A stretch of 64,000 bases of DNA, taken from positions 62,001-126,000 of the forward strand of contig CANOVJ010000001.1 in assembly GCA_947570615.1 (NCBI GenBank), read 5' to 3'. Positions 9,501-18,251 of this stretch are shown piece after piece; within the stretch, counting starts at the first letter, position 1; each line of letters opens with the position of its first letter. This stretch comes from an uncultured Lachnospiraceae bacterium. Lineage in GTDB: Bacteria > Bacillota > Clostridia > Lachnospirales > Lachnospiraceae. Both the position numbers and the translations under genes were made by a program. Under the pieces are notes generated by a model that searched no databases, had not been told where the DNA came from, and worked only from the letters and a program-made list of their open reading frames with translations.

Positions 9501-10175
9501 TTCCGGGCGGTCTACTGCTATGTGCTGGAGGAGGAAAAGCGCAGAAAGAAGCTGGACTGGAGCGCGATGATGGACAGACTGGGAATTTTTCCGCGAATGG
9601 AGGAGGAATTCCGGCTGCGGGAAATTAAATTTCAGGGCCAGGTAACCGGAAAACGAAAATCCATAGGTGAGATCAGAGCCGCCATCGGCACGATTCCTTA
9701 CCCGGTCCATCCCGGAGAGCTGATCAGGGAACATCTGCGGGATGTGGAGAGGCACAGGATTCAGGTTTATTATGACCAGGGCTACGGATTCTACGAGGAG
9801 GAATCCCGTTATTTTGAGGATATCTATACGGATGAGAGAAATCTGGAGGTGGAAATCCCTTTTGGCGGAGAGATACGGGCGCTTCGGATTGATCCTGCTA
9901 ACTGTCCCTGCATTATGAAGCTGAGAGGACTTGCCCTGAACGGTGTTGACCTGTTTTCCGAGAAGGCGTTTTCCTGGAAAAAACATGTGGAAGTGAATGG
10001 AAGTAAGATGAAAGGCGGATGCTATGTTTTTGAGACGGCAGATCCCAATATCCTGATCCGTTTTTCGGAATTGCCTCTCGAGGAGGAGAACAGGCTTACG
10101 GTTAAAATGGAGCTGACAGTGGTCTCTGTGGAGATGGCGGAGGACCTGATTGATTCATTGAGAAGGATCTGGTAG
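6531..10175 (+). CDS. Fusion of Wzt-type ABC ATPase, Wzt C-domain, methyltransferase and kinase-like domain
   Basis: About 1214 residues; residue numbers here count from an in-frame GTG at 6522. Residues 1-250 are an exporter ATPase: Walker A GTNGSGKST at 66-74, signature YSSGM at 154-158, Walker B ILIVDEA at 174-180 and the switch His at 211. Residues 295-440 resemble the substrate-binding beta-sandwich of Wzt. An acidic low-complexity linker runs from 441 to 530. A SAM methyltransferase fold follows (LEIGSGCGAIT at 607-617). From about 835 there is an aminoglycoside-phosphotransferase-like kinase: a candidate ATP Lys at 869, YDLIFANILVDG with D961 and N966, and LIDYE with D978. A beta-rich domain (1075-1210) ends it. 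In E. coli O9a the separate protein WbdD caps the chain with a methyltransferase-kinase pair and Wzt recognises the cap. Here both sit on one chain, so this may cap and export the polymer (inference). TGAGGAG precedes the ATG pair at 6531/6534; 6534 is an equal choice. Confidence 0.85.
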   Translation: MMDEKKIAIQVRDLEKAYRLYDKPSDRLRESLGLARKRRYKEHFALKGVDLTIFQGETVGIIGTNGSGKSTILKIITGVLNPTGGSVNVNGRISALLELGAGFNMEYNGIENVYLNGTMIGFSEKEIDERLDDILNFADIGEYVYQPVKTYSSGMFVRLAFAVAINIDPEILIVDEALSVGDVFFQAKCYHKFEEFKEMGKTIVFVSHDLSSISKYCDRVVLLNQGVKLGEGTPKEMIDAYKQVLVGQYPLPGDDGEEEPQDTQGQQEDVQNPLYGGEEHPGEGGVLKNPELLEYGTRAAVIEDYYVTDESGRKSSAIIKGQKCEIHMTVRFFEDIEEPIFAFTVKNIRGVEITGTNTMVEKAFLDSVGEGNVKHITFTQKIDLQGGEYLLSLGVTGYENEEFKVYHRLYDVMELTVISDKDTVGYFDTNSRITVESKEPEENTEPEKNAESEENTGATKSAPSAESAEPEDSADFAENAGSEEDARAADSGTLLEHTETEEKPVMRETIKEEEKSEEKERAEAEIRPEQIGKVRLNFDCYSGEDLYSDGDIEDEILSIVKSCRRGEYPAVVESRRSWPILYHLSPLRGNIVDWLPIGPEDKVLEIGSGCGAITEKLAEKAGSVTCVDLSLRRSQINAYRNQDRDNIEIYLGNFGDIEPALPTDYDFVCMIGVFEYGRSYIHTQTPYEDFLKIILRHIKDNGRIVIAIENQFGLKYWAGCTEDHLGDWFSNLEGYPDGGSARTFTRPGLEKIMENCGIKEYFFYYPYPDYKFPTVIYSDKRLPNQGELTDNIRNFDRNRVVLFNEKYVYDSAIKDGMFDTFSNSYLVVIGKDVETAYVKYSNDRADKYALRTEIVDTPQEGRVVRKIPMSDEARGHVRGMSRSFALLKERYAGSGLHVNPCRLTGEGYAEFTYENGVTLEELLDQCLERDDLEGFYRLFDRYYELISWGQDRAVTDYDLIFANILVDGERWSLIDYEWTMKRRISPAEVAFRAVYCYVLEEEKRRKKLDWSAMMDRLGIFPRMEEEFRLREIKFQGQVTGKRKSIGEIRAAIGTIPYPVHPGELIREHLRDVERHRIQVYYDQGYGFYEEESRYFEDIYTDERNLEVEIPFGGEIRALRIDPANCPCIMKLRGLALNGVDLFSEKAFSWKKHVEVNGSKMKGGCYVFETADPNILIRFSELPLEEENRLTVKMELTVVSVEMAEDLIDSLRRIW

Positions 10176-10480
10176 GAGCGGGACACAGGAGAGAGAGGAC
10201 GCCCGGAGGGCTGTGTTTCTCTCGCGCCTCCCCTCCCTTCTGCGATCAGGCTCTGGATGGAAGTTCTTTCGGTGAAATGTGGTTCTTCTGGTTTGCAATT
10301 AAATTTTTTGCATGGTGTATTTTATGGTGGGCGTGATTGAAAATCGCATAGAGATTCGAAAATATGTTCGATGATTTGCGCGTGGAATTGGCGGTGCACA
10401 GCCTGCGGCGGTTCTGGTTTTCGGGGATTGTCCGGGGGGGGTTGTAATTGCTGTACCGGATTTGGGAAATGAGGTCAAAA
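10176..10480 (+). other. Non-coding gap in the polysaccharide locus, weak promoter possible
   Basis: No gene is seen in these 305 bases. A possible sigma-A promoter is TTGAAA at 10337-10342, a 17-nt spacer and AAATAT at 10360-10365, about 115 nt before the next start. Base composition turns AT-rich from about 10290, continuing into the next gene. Confidence 0.35.
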
Positions 10481-12769
10481 ATGGCTATTTTCAGGAAAAA
10501 ATTGAAGGAAAAACTTATCGAAAAACAGCATAAACGTTATGAAAAGGAGCTTTCTGGTAAAAAAATCACTTACGAGAAATGGATCGAAGAACAGGAAAAA
10601 ATACTTGGAAATGATGAAAATTTAAGAATAAAATTGGAAAATAATCTGATAAATGAATCAGAAAACAGGATAATAGACGGAGAGAATGGAGAAAATGAAG
10701 GAAATGCGTCTGATTGCAGAAAGACAGAAGGGATTTATTCGATTATTGACGAAAACAGTCAATTAAACGGAAAAACGTTTTTTGTATATATTTCCGTCAA
10801 AAATATATACAATAATACAAAAATCATTTTCGGGCCTGAAAATCCGGACTATATTGTGTTGACCTTATGCGAGGGGGATGTGAACGATCTCGCCTGGGGG
10901 ATGATGTACAGACGATTTTGTGACCCGGAGGTGATTCTTGTCTATGGGGATGAGGACCAGATCGACGGACAAAGCGGTGTCAGGAAGAATCCCTGGCTGA
11001 AACCGGACTGGTCCCCGGATCGTTTCCTGTCGGGTTTTTATCCGGGAAGTATGGTCGCGGTCAGGACCTCCGCCCTGAAAAGCGCCTGGGAGGATTGCAG
11101 GGAGAGAGGAATTCTCGACAGAACACCGCCCCGGGGAGGGGAACTGGAATGGATTTACCTTCTTTTGTTTGAGATGCTGAGGGCATATGGGTGTTTTTCC
11201 AGACGGAAATGTGAAAAGGACTCAAAAGTCTGTCATATAAGACATGTGTTATACAACGTAAAACAGAATTTTTATGAACAGACAAGGGGCCTGAAACTTC
11301 CTGATTTTGCAGAAAAAGAGCTGGAAAATGACCTGGCGGAGGAGACAGATAAAACGAACGGAAACACCCACAAAAAGAGCGATAAAAATCTGATGTTATC
11401 TGTCATTATTCCGTCGAAGGATAATCCTGAGGTTTTGTTCCACTGCCTGGACTCTCTGCTGGAGAGAACCGTTAGCGCGCATCCCTTTGAGATCATCGTG
11501 GTGGACAATGGAAGTGGGGAAGAAAACCGACGGCAGATTTCCCAAAGGCTTCGGGAGATAAAAGAGCACAATACTGAGGTGAATACCGTTTACCGGTATC
11601 AGCCCATGGCGTTTAATTTTTCAAAAATGTGTAATCTGGGAGCTGAAATCGCCGCCGGGGAGATTCTGCTGTTTCTCAATGATGATATGGAGATCGTTCA
11701 GCCGGACTGGATGGACCGGATGGCACGCAAGGCGGCGCTTCCCTGGGCCGGCGCGGTGGGGGCAAAGCTCCTTTATCCGGATTCTGATACCATACAGCAT
11801 GCGGGAATCACCAACCTGAGGGTGGGGCCCGCCCATAAGCTTCAATATCTGAGCGATGGGGAGGAGCATTATTTCGGAATGAACCGGGGAGTTCATGACA
11901 TGCTTGCAGTGACGGGAGCATGCCTGATGGTGCGGCGTCCGGTCTTTTGGGAGGCCGGAGGCTTCTGCGAGGAGCTTGCAGTGGCTTTCAACGATGTGGA
12001 TCTGTGTTATACGATCTACGAGAAGGGCTATTATAATATAGTAAGAAATGATGTAACGCTCTTTCACCATGAGTCCCTGAGCCGGGGAAAGGACGGGGAG
12101 TCGGAGGAAAAACAGCTCCGGCATCTGCGGGAGAAGGATCTTCTCTACGAGCGTCATCTTTCTCTCTATGGCAGGGATCCCTTTTACCATCCGTACCTTT
12201 TAAACGACATGCTGGATTCCCGGTACTCCATGGCGTACTGTAATCCGGTGACTCTGGATATGCCCTGGTCAGAGACAGTGCGGTGCGAAAAGCAGCTGGC
12301 CAGAGCCAGGGAGGATGCGTGTCTGGTGGTGGGGATGGAGTGTGCAAGGGATATTTACCGCTGGCTTCACTCTCAGCCGCCGCAGAAGGCCGGGAAGGAG
12401 AGCGTGCCGGAGGATGCGGGCTATTATTTTCAGGGATATTCCTTCATAATCGGAGCGGATAACGCATGTTATGAAAAGAAGTTTCTGTTACAGAACAAAG
12501 AGACGGGGCGGGTTATGGCGGTCTGTGCGGACGCAAGATACCGCCAGGATATTGAGAATAACCTGCCTGATCAGACGAATGTGGGACTCACCGGCTTTGC
12601 GGCAAGGCTGCCAAAGACGGCGATTGCGGCAGGGATTTATCGATTCGGGATTCTGGCCGAGGACAGATGCTCCCGGCAGAAGCTGGTGAACTGGAGCAAC
12701 TGGGTGATGGAGGTGGAAGCGGATGGCACAGAGAGCGTCAGAGAGGGAAAAGAACAGAGAGGAAACTGA
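10481..12769 (+). CDS. Large GT2 glycosyltransferase with C-terminal beta-domain
   Basis: 762 residues from the ATG at 10481, chosen because GAGG lies 6 nt upstream; the frame is open from a TTG at 10448. The first 110 residues are Lys/Glu/Asn-rich and unlike known domains. Residues about 120-270 look like a degenerate GT2 unit (YGDEDQIDG). A complete GT-A/GT2 domain follows near 310-550, with LSVIIPSKDN, the DxD-type FLNDDME and AFNDVDLCYTIYEKGY. The last 150 residues form an accessory beta-rich domain. It probably adds a sugar, perhaps rhamnose, to the growing chain at the membrane's inner face (inference). The 5' 400 bases are much more AT-rich than the rest, suggesting a mosaic origin. 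Confidence 0.82.
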   Translation: MAIFRKKLKEKLIEKQHKRYEKELSGKKITYEKWIEEQEKILGNDENLRIKLENNLINESENRIIDGENGENEGNASDCRKTEGIYSIIDENSQLNGKTFFVYISVKNIYNNTKIIFGPENPDYIVLTLCEGDVNDLAWGMMYRRFCDPEVILVYGDEDQIDGQSGVRKNPWLKPDWSPDRFLSGFYPGSMVAVRTSALKSAWEDCRERGILDRTPPRGGELEWIYLLLFEMLRAYGCFSRRKCEKDSKVCHIRHVLYNVKQNFYEQTRGLKLPDFAEKELENDLAEETDKTNGNTHKKSDKNLMLSVIIPSKDNPEVLFHCLDSLLERTVSAHPFEIIVVDNGSGEENRRQISQRLREIKEHNTEVNTVYRYQPMAFNFSKMCNLGAEIAAGEILLFLNDDMEIVQPDWMDRMARKAALPWAGAVGAKLLYPDSDTIQHAGITNLRVGPAHKLQYLSDGEEHYFGMNRGVHDMLAVTGACLMVRRPVFWEAGGFCEELAVAFNDVDLCYTIYEKGYYNIVRNDVTLFHHESLSRGKDGESEEKQLRHLREKDLLYERHLSLYGRDPFYHPYLLNDMLDSRYSMAYCNPVTLDMPWSETVRCEKQLARAREDACLVVGMECARDIYRWLHSQPPQKAGKESVPEDAGYYFQGYSFIIGADNACYEKKFLLQNKETGRVMAVCADARYRQDIENNLPDQTNVGLTGFAARLPKTAIAAGIYRFGILAEDRCSRQKLVNWSNWVMEVEADGTESVREGKEQRGN

Positions 12770-12827
12770 TCTGGGAGTAAAAGCGGAGAAAGGCCCTGAA
12801 GAGTCAATGGATCAGGAGGGGATGGAG

Positions 12828-14864
12828 ATGGACAATTGCCCGCAGGGAAAAGAGGCGGGGACAGATTACCGCGCCGCCTTTGAGAGGGAGCATCTTCGAA
12901 ACGCTTCCCTGGCGGGACGGGTGGCCGATCTCGAGGCCAGGTGTGCGCAGCTGGAATTTAAGCTGAATCGGATTAAAGGCAATCCTATCTGGAAAATGTC
13001 CGCTCCCCTGCGGCGCTGTATGCATTTTTTCCTCCGGCAGAGGGACAGACTGCGCCGGTGCGGAAATCTGCAGGGGCTCATGGGAAGACTTAATTATAAG
13101 AAAATCGAGGCCAGGGCGAAGGAGAGTTACGGAACCAGAAGCTTTCCCTCCCCGGAAAAGAGAAAGGAGCAGCGCGCGGAGCGTTTTCCCAGAATGGTGA
13201 GGATCAGTATTCTGGTGCCCTTATACAATACGCCGGAGGATTTCCTGCGGGAAATGATCGATTCGGTGATGAACCAGACCTATGAAAACTGGGAGCTGTG
13301 TCTGGCGGACGGCTCCGACGACGCCCATGGGTATGTGGGCCCTGTGGTGGAGGAATATGTCGAAAAATTAAAGGAAAGAGGGGATTGGGGAGCGGATTTC
13401 GGCCCCCGGATCCGCTATCAGAAGCTGGTCAGAAATGAAGGGATCTCCGGAAATACCAACCAGTGCCTTAAGCTGGCCACGGGGGAATATATCGGTCTGT
13501 TCGATCATGACGATATCCTGCACCCCTGCGCGCTCTATGAATATGTAAAGGTCATCAATGAAAAGGATGCGGATTACATATACTGTGACGAGAGCACCTT
13601 TAAGAGCGGTGATATCAATAAGCTGATCACGTTGCACTTTAAGCCGGATTATGCCATCGACAATCTCCGGGCAAATAATTACATCTGTCATTTCAGCGTC
13701 TTTGCCAGAGAGCTTCTGGACGGGACGGAGCTGTTCCGCTCCAGGTTTGACGGCAGTCAGGATCACGACATGATCCTGCGGCTGACGGACAGGGCCAGGA
13801 AGGTGGTGCATGTGCCGAAGCTTCTGTACTATTGGAGAAGCCATCCGGGGAGCACCGCGGCGGACATTTCATCCAAGCCCTATGCCATTGAGTCCGCCAG
13901 GGGAGCGGTGGCGGACCATCTGCGCCGGCACGGGTTTGAGCATTTTCAGATCACCTCCACAAGAGCCTTCGAGACAATTTTCAAGATCCGGTATGAGCTC
14001 ATCGGCAGCCCGAAAATATCGATTGTTATTTCAAACAGAGATCACGAGACGGATCTGAGAAGGTGCATAACCTCCATACTGGAGAAATCCACCTACGATA
14101 ATTATGAGATCATTGTGGTGGAAAATAACAGTAGTGATCTGACAATTTTCGACTATTATGACGAACTGCGGGAGCTGGAAAAGGTAAGGGTGGTGGAATA
14201 CTCCGGCGGAAAAGGGCCGGAGGAATCCTTCAACTACTCTGCCGTCAATAACTTCGGCGCGGCGCAGGCGCAGGGGGAATATCTGCTTTTCTTAAACAAC
14301 GACACCCAGGTGATTTCCGTCAACTGGCTGGAGGAGCTTCTGATGTATGCCCAGCGCGGGGATGTGGGCGCGGTGGGAGCCAAGCTTTATTTTGCGGATA
14401 AGGGCATCCAGCATGCGGGCGTGGTGCTGGGGCTGGGAGCCCACAGGACGGCGGGACACAGCCATTACCGGATTCCTCAGGAGAACATGGGCTACATGGG
14501 AAGGCTGTGCTATACCCAGGATGTGTCTGCGGTGACGGGGGCCTGTCTCATGGTGAAAAAATGTCTCTTTCAGGAGGTGGGCGGCCTGGACGAAGCCTTT
14601 GCCATTTCCTTAAATGATGTGGATTTCTGTTTAAAGCTGCGGGAGAGGGGCTATCTGAATGTGTTTACCCCCTTTGCGGAGCTCTATCATCTTGAGTCCG
14701 CCTCCAGAGGGCTGGACGATCACGGCGAAAAAGCCCGGCGCTATGACCGGGAGTCGGAGCTGTTCCGGCAGAGGTGGAAGGACGTCCTGGAGGCGGGAGA
14801 CCCTTACTACAATCCGAATTTTTCTCTGGACAGAAGCGACTTTGCTTTGAAAACAGGACAGTGA
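12828..14864 (+). CDS. Dual-domain GT2 glycosyltransferase
   Basis: 678 residues. The frame is open from an ATG at 12723 that overlaps the previous gene; the ATG at 12828 is chosen because AGGAGG lies 8 nt before it. An N-terminal coiled coil with ADLEARCAQLEFKLNRIKG leads into NPIWKMSAPLR, a phrase common in surface-polymer glycosyltransferases. Two GT2 catalytic domains follow. The first has RISILVPLYNTPEDF and FDHDDILHP; the second has KISIVISNRDHETD, FLNNDTQV and SLNDVDFCLKLRERGY. Such double enzymes often transfer two different linkages in turn, as in polymerising rhamnan or heteropolysaccharide synthases. Donor and acceptor cannot be read from the sequence. Confidence 0.88.
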   Translation: MDNCPQGKEAGTDYRAAFEREHLRNASLAGRVADLEARCAQLEFKLNRIKGNPIWKMSAPLRRCMHFFLRQRDRLRRCGNLQGLMGRLNYKKIEARAKESYGTRSFPSPEKRKEQRAERFPRMVRISILVPLYNTPEDFLREMIDSVMNQTYENWELCLADGSDDAHGYVGPVVEEYVEKLKERGDWGADFGPRIRYQKLVRNEGISGNTNQCLKLATGEYIGLFDHDDILHPCALYEYVKVINEKDADYIYCDESTFKSGDINKLITLHFKPDYAIDNLRANNYICHFSVFARELLDGTELFRSRFDGSQDHDMILRLTDRARKVVHVPKLLYYWRSHPGSTAADISSKPYAIESARGAVADHLRRHGFEHFQITSTRAFETIFKIRYELIGSPKISIVISNRDHETDLRRCITSILEKSTYDNYEIIVVENNSSDLTIFDYYDELRELEKVRVVEYSGGKGPEESFNYSAVNNFGAAQAQGEYLLFLNNDTQVISVNWLEELLMYAQRGDVGAVGAKLYFADKGIQHAGVVLGLGAHRTAGHSHYRIPQENMGYMGRLCYTQDVSAVTGACLMVKKCLFQEVGGLDEAFAISLNDVDFCLKLRERGYLNVFTPFAELYHLESASRGLDDHGEKARRYDRESELFRQRWKDVLEAGDPYYNPNFSLDRSDFALKTGQ

Positions 14865-14875
14865 TATGTTAAAAT
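14847..14875 (+). promoter_or_regulatory. Sigma-A promoter before phosphoglucomutase gene
   Basis: TTGAAA at 14847-14852, a 17-nt spacer and TAAAAT at 14870-14875. The -35 box lies inside the end of the upstream glycosyltransferase gene. This gives pgcA its own promoter within the locus. Confidence 0.65.
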
Positions 14876-14944
14876 AGTAAAAGCGCGGAAGAAAGATCCA
14901 TATTCTGGTATTAAAATTCCAAAAATATTTCAGGAGGGTTAAGT

Positions 14945-16666
14945 ATGAGCTACAGGGAACAGTATGATTTCTGGTTACAGGACGGTTATTTCGACGAGAA
15001 GACGAAAGAGGAGCTGCGCTCCATCGCCGGGGACGAGAAGGAGATTGAGGATCGGTTCTATAAGGAGCTGGAGTTCGGCACCGGAGGCCTGAGAGGCGTG
15101 ATCGGAGCCGGAACCAACCGTATGAATATTTACACCGTAAGGAAGGCCACCCAGGGGCTGGCCAATTATATTATCAGCCAGGGCGGAAAGGAAAAGGGAG
15201 TTGCCATCGCTTACGACTCCAGAAGAATGTCTCCCGAATTTGCGGACGAGGCCGCGCTCTGCCTTGCCGCCAACGGGATTAAGGCGTATGTGTTCGACGC
15301 CCTTCGCCCTACGCCGGAGCTTTCCTTTGCGCTTCGCACACTCCGCTGTATTTCGGGAATTGTGATCACAGCCAGCCACAATCCTCCGGAATATAACGGC
15401 TACAAGGCGTACTGGGAGGATGGCGCGCAGGTGGCGGCGCCCAGAGATAAGGAGATCATCGACGAGGTGAAGAAGGTGACGGATTATGCCCAGGTGAAAA
15501 CCATGGATAAGGACGCCGCCATCGCCGCAGGCCTGTATCAGGTGATCGGTCAGGAGATCGACGACGCCTATATGGCGGAATTGAAGAAGCAGATCATCCA
15601 TCCTGAAATCATAAAGGAGGTGGCGGACGATATCAAAATCGTGTATTCGCCCTTCCACGGGACGGGAAACGTGCCGGTTCGAAGGATCCTCTCCGAGCTG
15701 GGCTTTAAGCATGTGTACGTGGTGCCGGAGCAGGAGCTGCCGGACCCGGATTTCACCACTCTGGAATACCCCAATCCGGAGGATCCCAAAGCATTCACGC
15801 TGGCCCTGGCGCTGGCCAGGGAAAAGAACGCGGACATTGTTCTTGCTACCGACCCGGATGCGGATCGTCTGGGCATCTACGCGCTGGATACGAAGACCGG
15901 GGAGTATATCCCCTTCACCGGAAATATGTCGGGAATGCTGATCGCGGAATACATCCTGAGGGAGAGAACGGCCACCGGGACCATGCCTGCGGATCCCGCT
16001 CTGGTGACCACCATCGTGACCACCAACATGGCGGGCGCCATCGCCAGAGACTACAACGTGAAATTTATCGAGGTTCTCACCGGATTCAAGTACATAGGGG
16101 AGCAGATCAAGCTCTTTGAGCGGGATCACTCCGCCAGCTATGTGTTTGGTCTGGAGGAGAGCTACGGATGTCTTGCCGGAACCCACGCCAGGGACAAGGA
16201 TGCCGTGGTGGCGGTGATGTGCCTTTGCGAGATGGCGGCATGGTGTAAGAAAAACGGCATCACCGTGTGGGATCAGATGATCCGCCTCTATGAGAAATAC
16301 GGATATTACAGGGAGACCCAGTATGCCATCACCTTAAAGGGAATCGACGGTTCGAGACAGATCGCGGAGATGATGGATAAGCTGCGCAGCAATCCCCCCG
16401 AGAGCTTCGGCGAGCTGAAGGTGAGAGAGTTCCGGGACTACGACAGAGACGTGGCGAGGGATCCTGCCACAGGGCAGGAGCGGCCCACCGGGCTGCCAAA
16501 GTCCAATGTGCTTTACTTTGATCTCACCAACGACTCCTGGTGCTGCGCCCGTCCCTCCGGAACGGAGCCCAAGATCAAGTTTTACATGGGCGTAAAGGGA
16601 AACAGCATTGAGGATGCCAATGAGAAGGTGGAAAAGCTGACAGAGGCGCTTAAGGCATATCTGTAA
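14945..16666 (+). CDS. pgcA: Alpha-phosphoglucomutase / phosphomannomutase family
   Basis: 573 residues, the usual size of the Firmicutes PgcA type. It interconverts glucose-6-phosphate and glucose-1-phosphate, feeding nucleotide-sugar synthesis including RmlA. TASHNPPEYNG contains the phosphoserine (S144), DPDADRLG the metal ligands (D303, D305, D307), GFKYIGEQI the sugar-binding loop and RPSGTEPK the phosphate-binding loop. An AGGAGGG site lies 7 nt upstream of the ATG. Its own promoter and terminator make it a separate transcription unit inside the polysaccharide locus. Confidence 0.94.
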   Translation: MSYREQYDFWLQDGYFDEKTKEELRSIAGDEKEIEDRFYKELEFGTGGLRGVIGAGTNRMNIYTVRKATQGLANYIISQGGKEKGVAIAYDSRRMSPEFADEAALCLAANGIKAYVFDALRPTPELSFALRTLRCISGIVITASHNPPEYNGYKAYWEDGAQVAAPRDKEIIDEVKKVTDYAQVKTMDKDAAIAAGLYQVIGQEIDDAYMAELKKQIIHPEIIKEVADDIKIVYSPFHGTGNVPVRRILSELGFKHVYVVPEQELPDPDFTTLEYPNPEDPKAFTLALALAREKNADIVLATDPDADRLGIYALDTKTGEYIPFTGNMSGMLIAEYILRERTATGTMPADPALVTTIVTTNMAGAIARDYNVKFIEVLTGFKYIGEQIKLFERDHSASYVFGLEESYGCLAGTHARDKDAVVAVMCLCEMAAWCKKNGITVWDQMIRLYEKYGYYRETQYAITLKGIDGSRQIAEMMDKLRSNPPESFGELKVREFRDYDRDVARDPATGQERPTGLPKSNVLYFDLTNDSWCCARPSGTEPKIKFYMGVKGNSIEDANEKVEKLTEALKAYL

Positions 16667-16694
16667 GGGAAAGGTTCTCTCACAGGTGCGCGGA

Positions 16695-16753
16695 GGTTTC
16701 CCCAGGCTGCGGCGCCGATTCAGGAGAAGCGGCGGCCAGGGGAAGCCTTTTTT
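16695..16753 (+). terminator. Intrinsic terminator after pgcA
   Basis: Arms 16695-16707 and 16735-16747 pair over 13 positions with one mismatch and one G-T pair. Six T follow at 16748-16753. Confidence 0.8.
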
Positions 16754-16826
16754 AACATAAGGTCAGTCCGCGGAGCCTGCCGGGCACGGCCACGGGAGGC
16801 GGACACGGCCGGAAGGATACGGGAGA

Positions 16827-18251
16827 ATGGGAAAAAGAGTCACGGTGGGCAATCTGAAAAAGACACTGCATTACCTGAAAAAGAATGGAGCGAGACAGAC
16901 CTTTTTCGCCATGCGGGAGAGGATGGAGATGGAAAGGGCGCAGCACTATACCTATACGCCGCCCTCCGGGGCCGTGCTGGAAATCCAGCGCAGGAATGCG
17001 CAGGCCATGGAGGTTAAGTTCAGCATTCTCGTGCCCGCCTGGGATACCGGGGAGGCGCACCTGAGGGCCATGATCGACTCCGTCCTGAATCAGACCTACG
17101 GAAATTTTGAGCTGATCCTCGCGGACGCCAGTCAGGGAGATCAGGTGTCCGCCGTGGTAAAAACCTATGCGGATTCCCGCATCCGTTACCGGCATCTGAA
17201 GCGAAACAGCGGGATCTCCGCCAACACAGGGCAGGCGCTGATGTATGCCACAGGGGACTATGCGGGGCTGTTAGACCATGACGATGTGCTGACCCCCGAT
17301 GCCCTCTTCGAGATGGCCGCCCGGATCGAGACGGAGCGCGGACAGGGAAGGGAGCTGCTTCTTCTGTATTCTGACGAGGACAAGTGCGACCAGAATCAGG
17401 AGCGGTATTTCGAGGAGCACAGAAAACCGGATTTCAACCTGGATCTCCTTCTGTCAAACAATTACATCTGTCATTTTATGGTCATGAAGCGGCAGCTCAT
17501 GCAGGAGCTGGGCTTCCGCAGTGTATGCGACGGCGCGCAGGACTATGATATCGTGCTTCGGGCAGTGGGCAGGATGCTGGGAAAGGAGCCCTGGCAGCGG
17601 CCGGCGGGGGGCCTGGAGAATCCCGCGTCGGCGCTTCTTCCCATCGCCCATATCCCCAGAGTGCTCTATCACTGGCGGTGCCATACCGGCTCCACCTCAG
17701 CCAATCCCGCCAGTAAGCAGTATGCCTATGACGCGGGAAAGCGGGCGGTGGAGGATTTTGTGCGCGCCAGAGGATGGCGGGCGGAGGTGAGCCATTTAAG
17801 GCATCTGGGGTTTTATCGGATCGACTATCAGCCGGATCTTCTGGCCTGCCGGGAGGATGTGGTGGTGATGGGAGGGAAGCTGATCGACCGGAAAAATAAA
17901 ATAACGGGCGGGATATATACGTCGGAGGGGGAGGCGCTGTACCGGGGACTGCATAAGGAATACAGCGGGTACATGCACGGGGCGGCCCTCGTCCAGGAGG
18001 CGCAGGCGGTGGACATCCGGTGTATGAAGGCCTCCCGGGAGGCGGAGAGGATTCTGGAGGAGATGACAGGGCGTCCTTATCTGCAGCATTCCGGCACAGG
18101 GCGGTATGACTGGAGGGACTGCCTGAAGGACTGCGGTCTTTTGAGCGATCAGGATTATGTGGAACTGAGCTGTCGTTTCTGCGAGCGGGTTCGCAGAGCG
18201 GGCTTTCGCATCGTCTGGGATCCGGCCATGACGGAGAAGGAGAACGGATAA
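16827..18251 (+). CDS. GT2 glycosyltransferase
   Basis: 474 residues. A GT2 domain at about 65-300 shows FSILVPAWDTGEAHL, SVLNQTYGNFELILADAS, the DxD-type LLDHDDVLTPDALFE and a later LLYSDEDKCDQ. The C-terminal 150 residues have a predicted helical end without a second catalytic set. It closely resembles the first half of the dual enzyme at 12828, including the SNNYICHF phrase also found there, so the two probably share ancestry and a similar reaction. The stop overlaps the next gene's start by one base (TAATG), implying translational coupling. Confidence 0.85.
   Translation: MGKRVTVGNLKKTLHYLKKNGARQTFFAMRERMEMERAQHYTYTPPSGAVLEIQRRNAQAMEVKFSILVPAWDTGEAHLRAMIDSVLNQTYGNFELILADASQGDQVSAVVKTYADSRIRYRHLKRNSGISANTGQALMYATGDYAGLLDHDDVLTPDALFEMAARIETERGQGRELLLLYSDEDKCDQNQERYFEEHRKPDFNLDLLLSNNYICHFMVMKRQLMQELGFRSVCDGAQDYDIVLRAVGRMLGKEPWQRPAGGLENPASALLPIAHIPRVLYHWRCHTGSTSANPASKQYAYDAGKRAVEDFVRARGWRAEVSHLRHLGFYRIDYQPDLLACREDVVVMGGKLIDRKNKITGGIYTSEGEALYRGLHKEYSGYMHGAALVQEAQAVDIRCMKASREAERILEEMTGRPYLQHSGTGRYDWRDCLKDCGLLSDQDYVELSCRFCERVRRAGFRIVWDPAMTEKENG

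Noticed and set aside
8670..9986. 438-codon minus-strand frame inside the exporter fusion gene
   Set aside because: Shadow of a GC-rich coding region; the plus-strand product has clear domains.
14975..16186. 403-codon minus-strand frame opposite pgcA
   Set aside because: No recognisable protein and lies fully over a certain gene.
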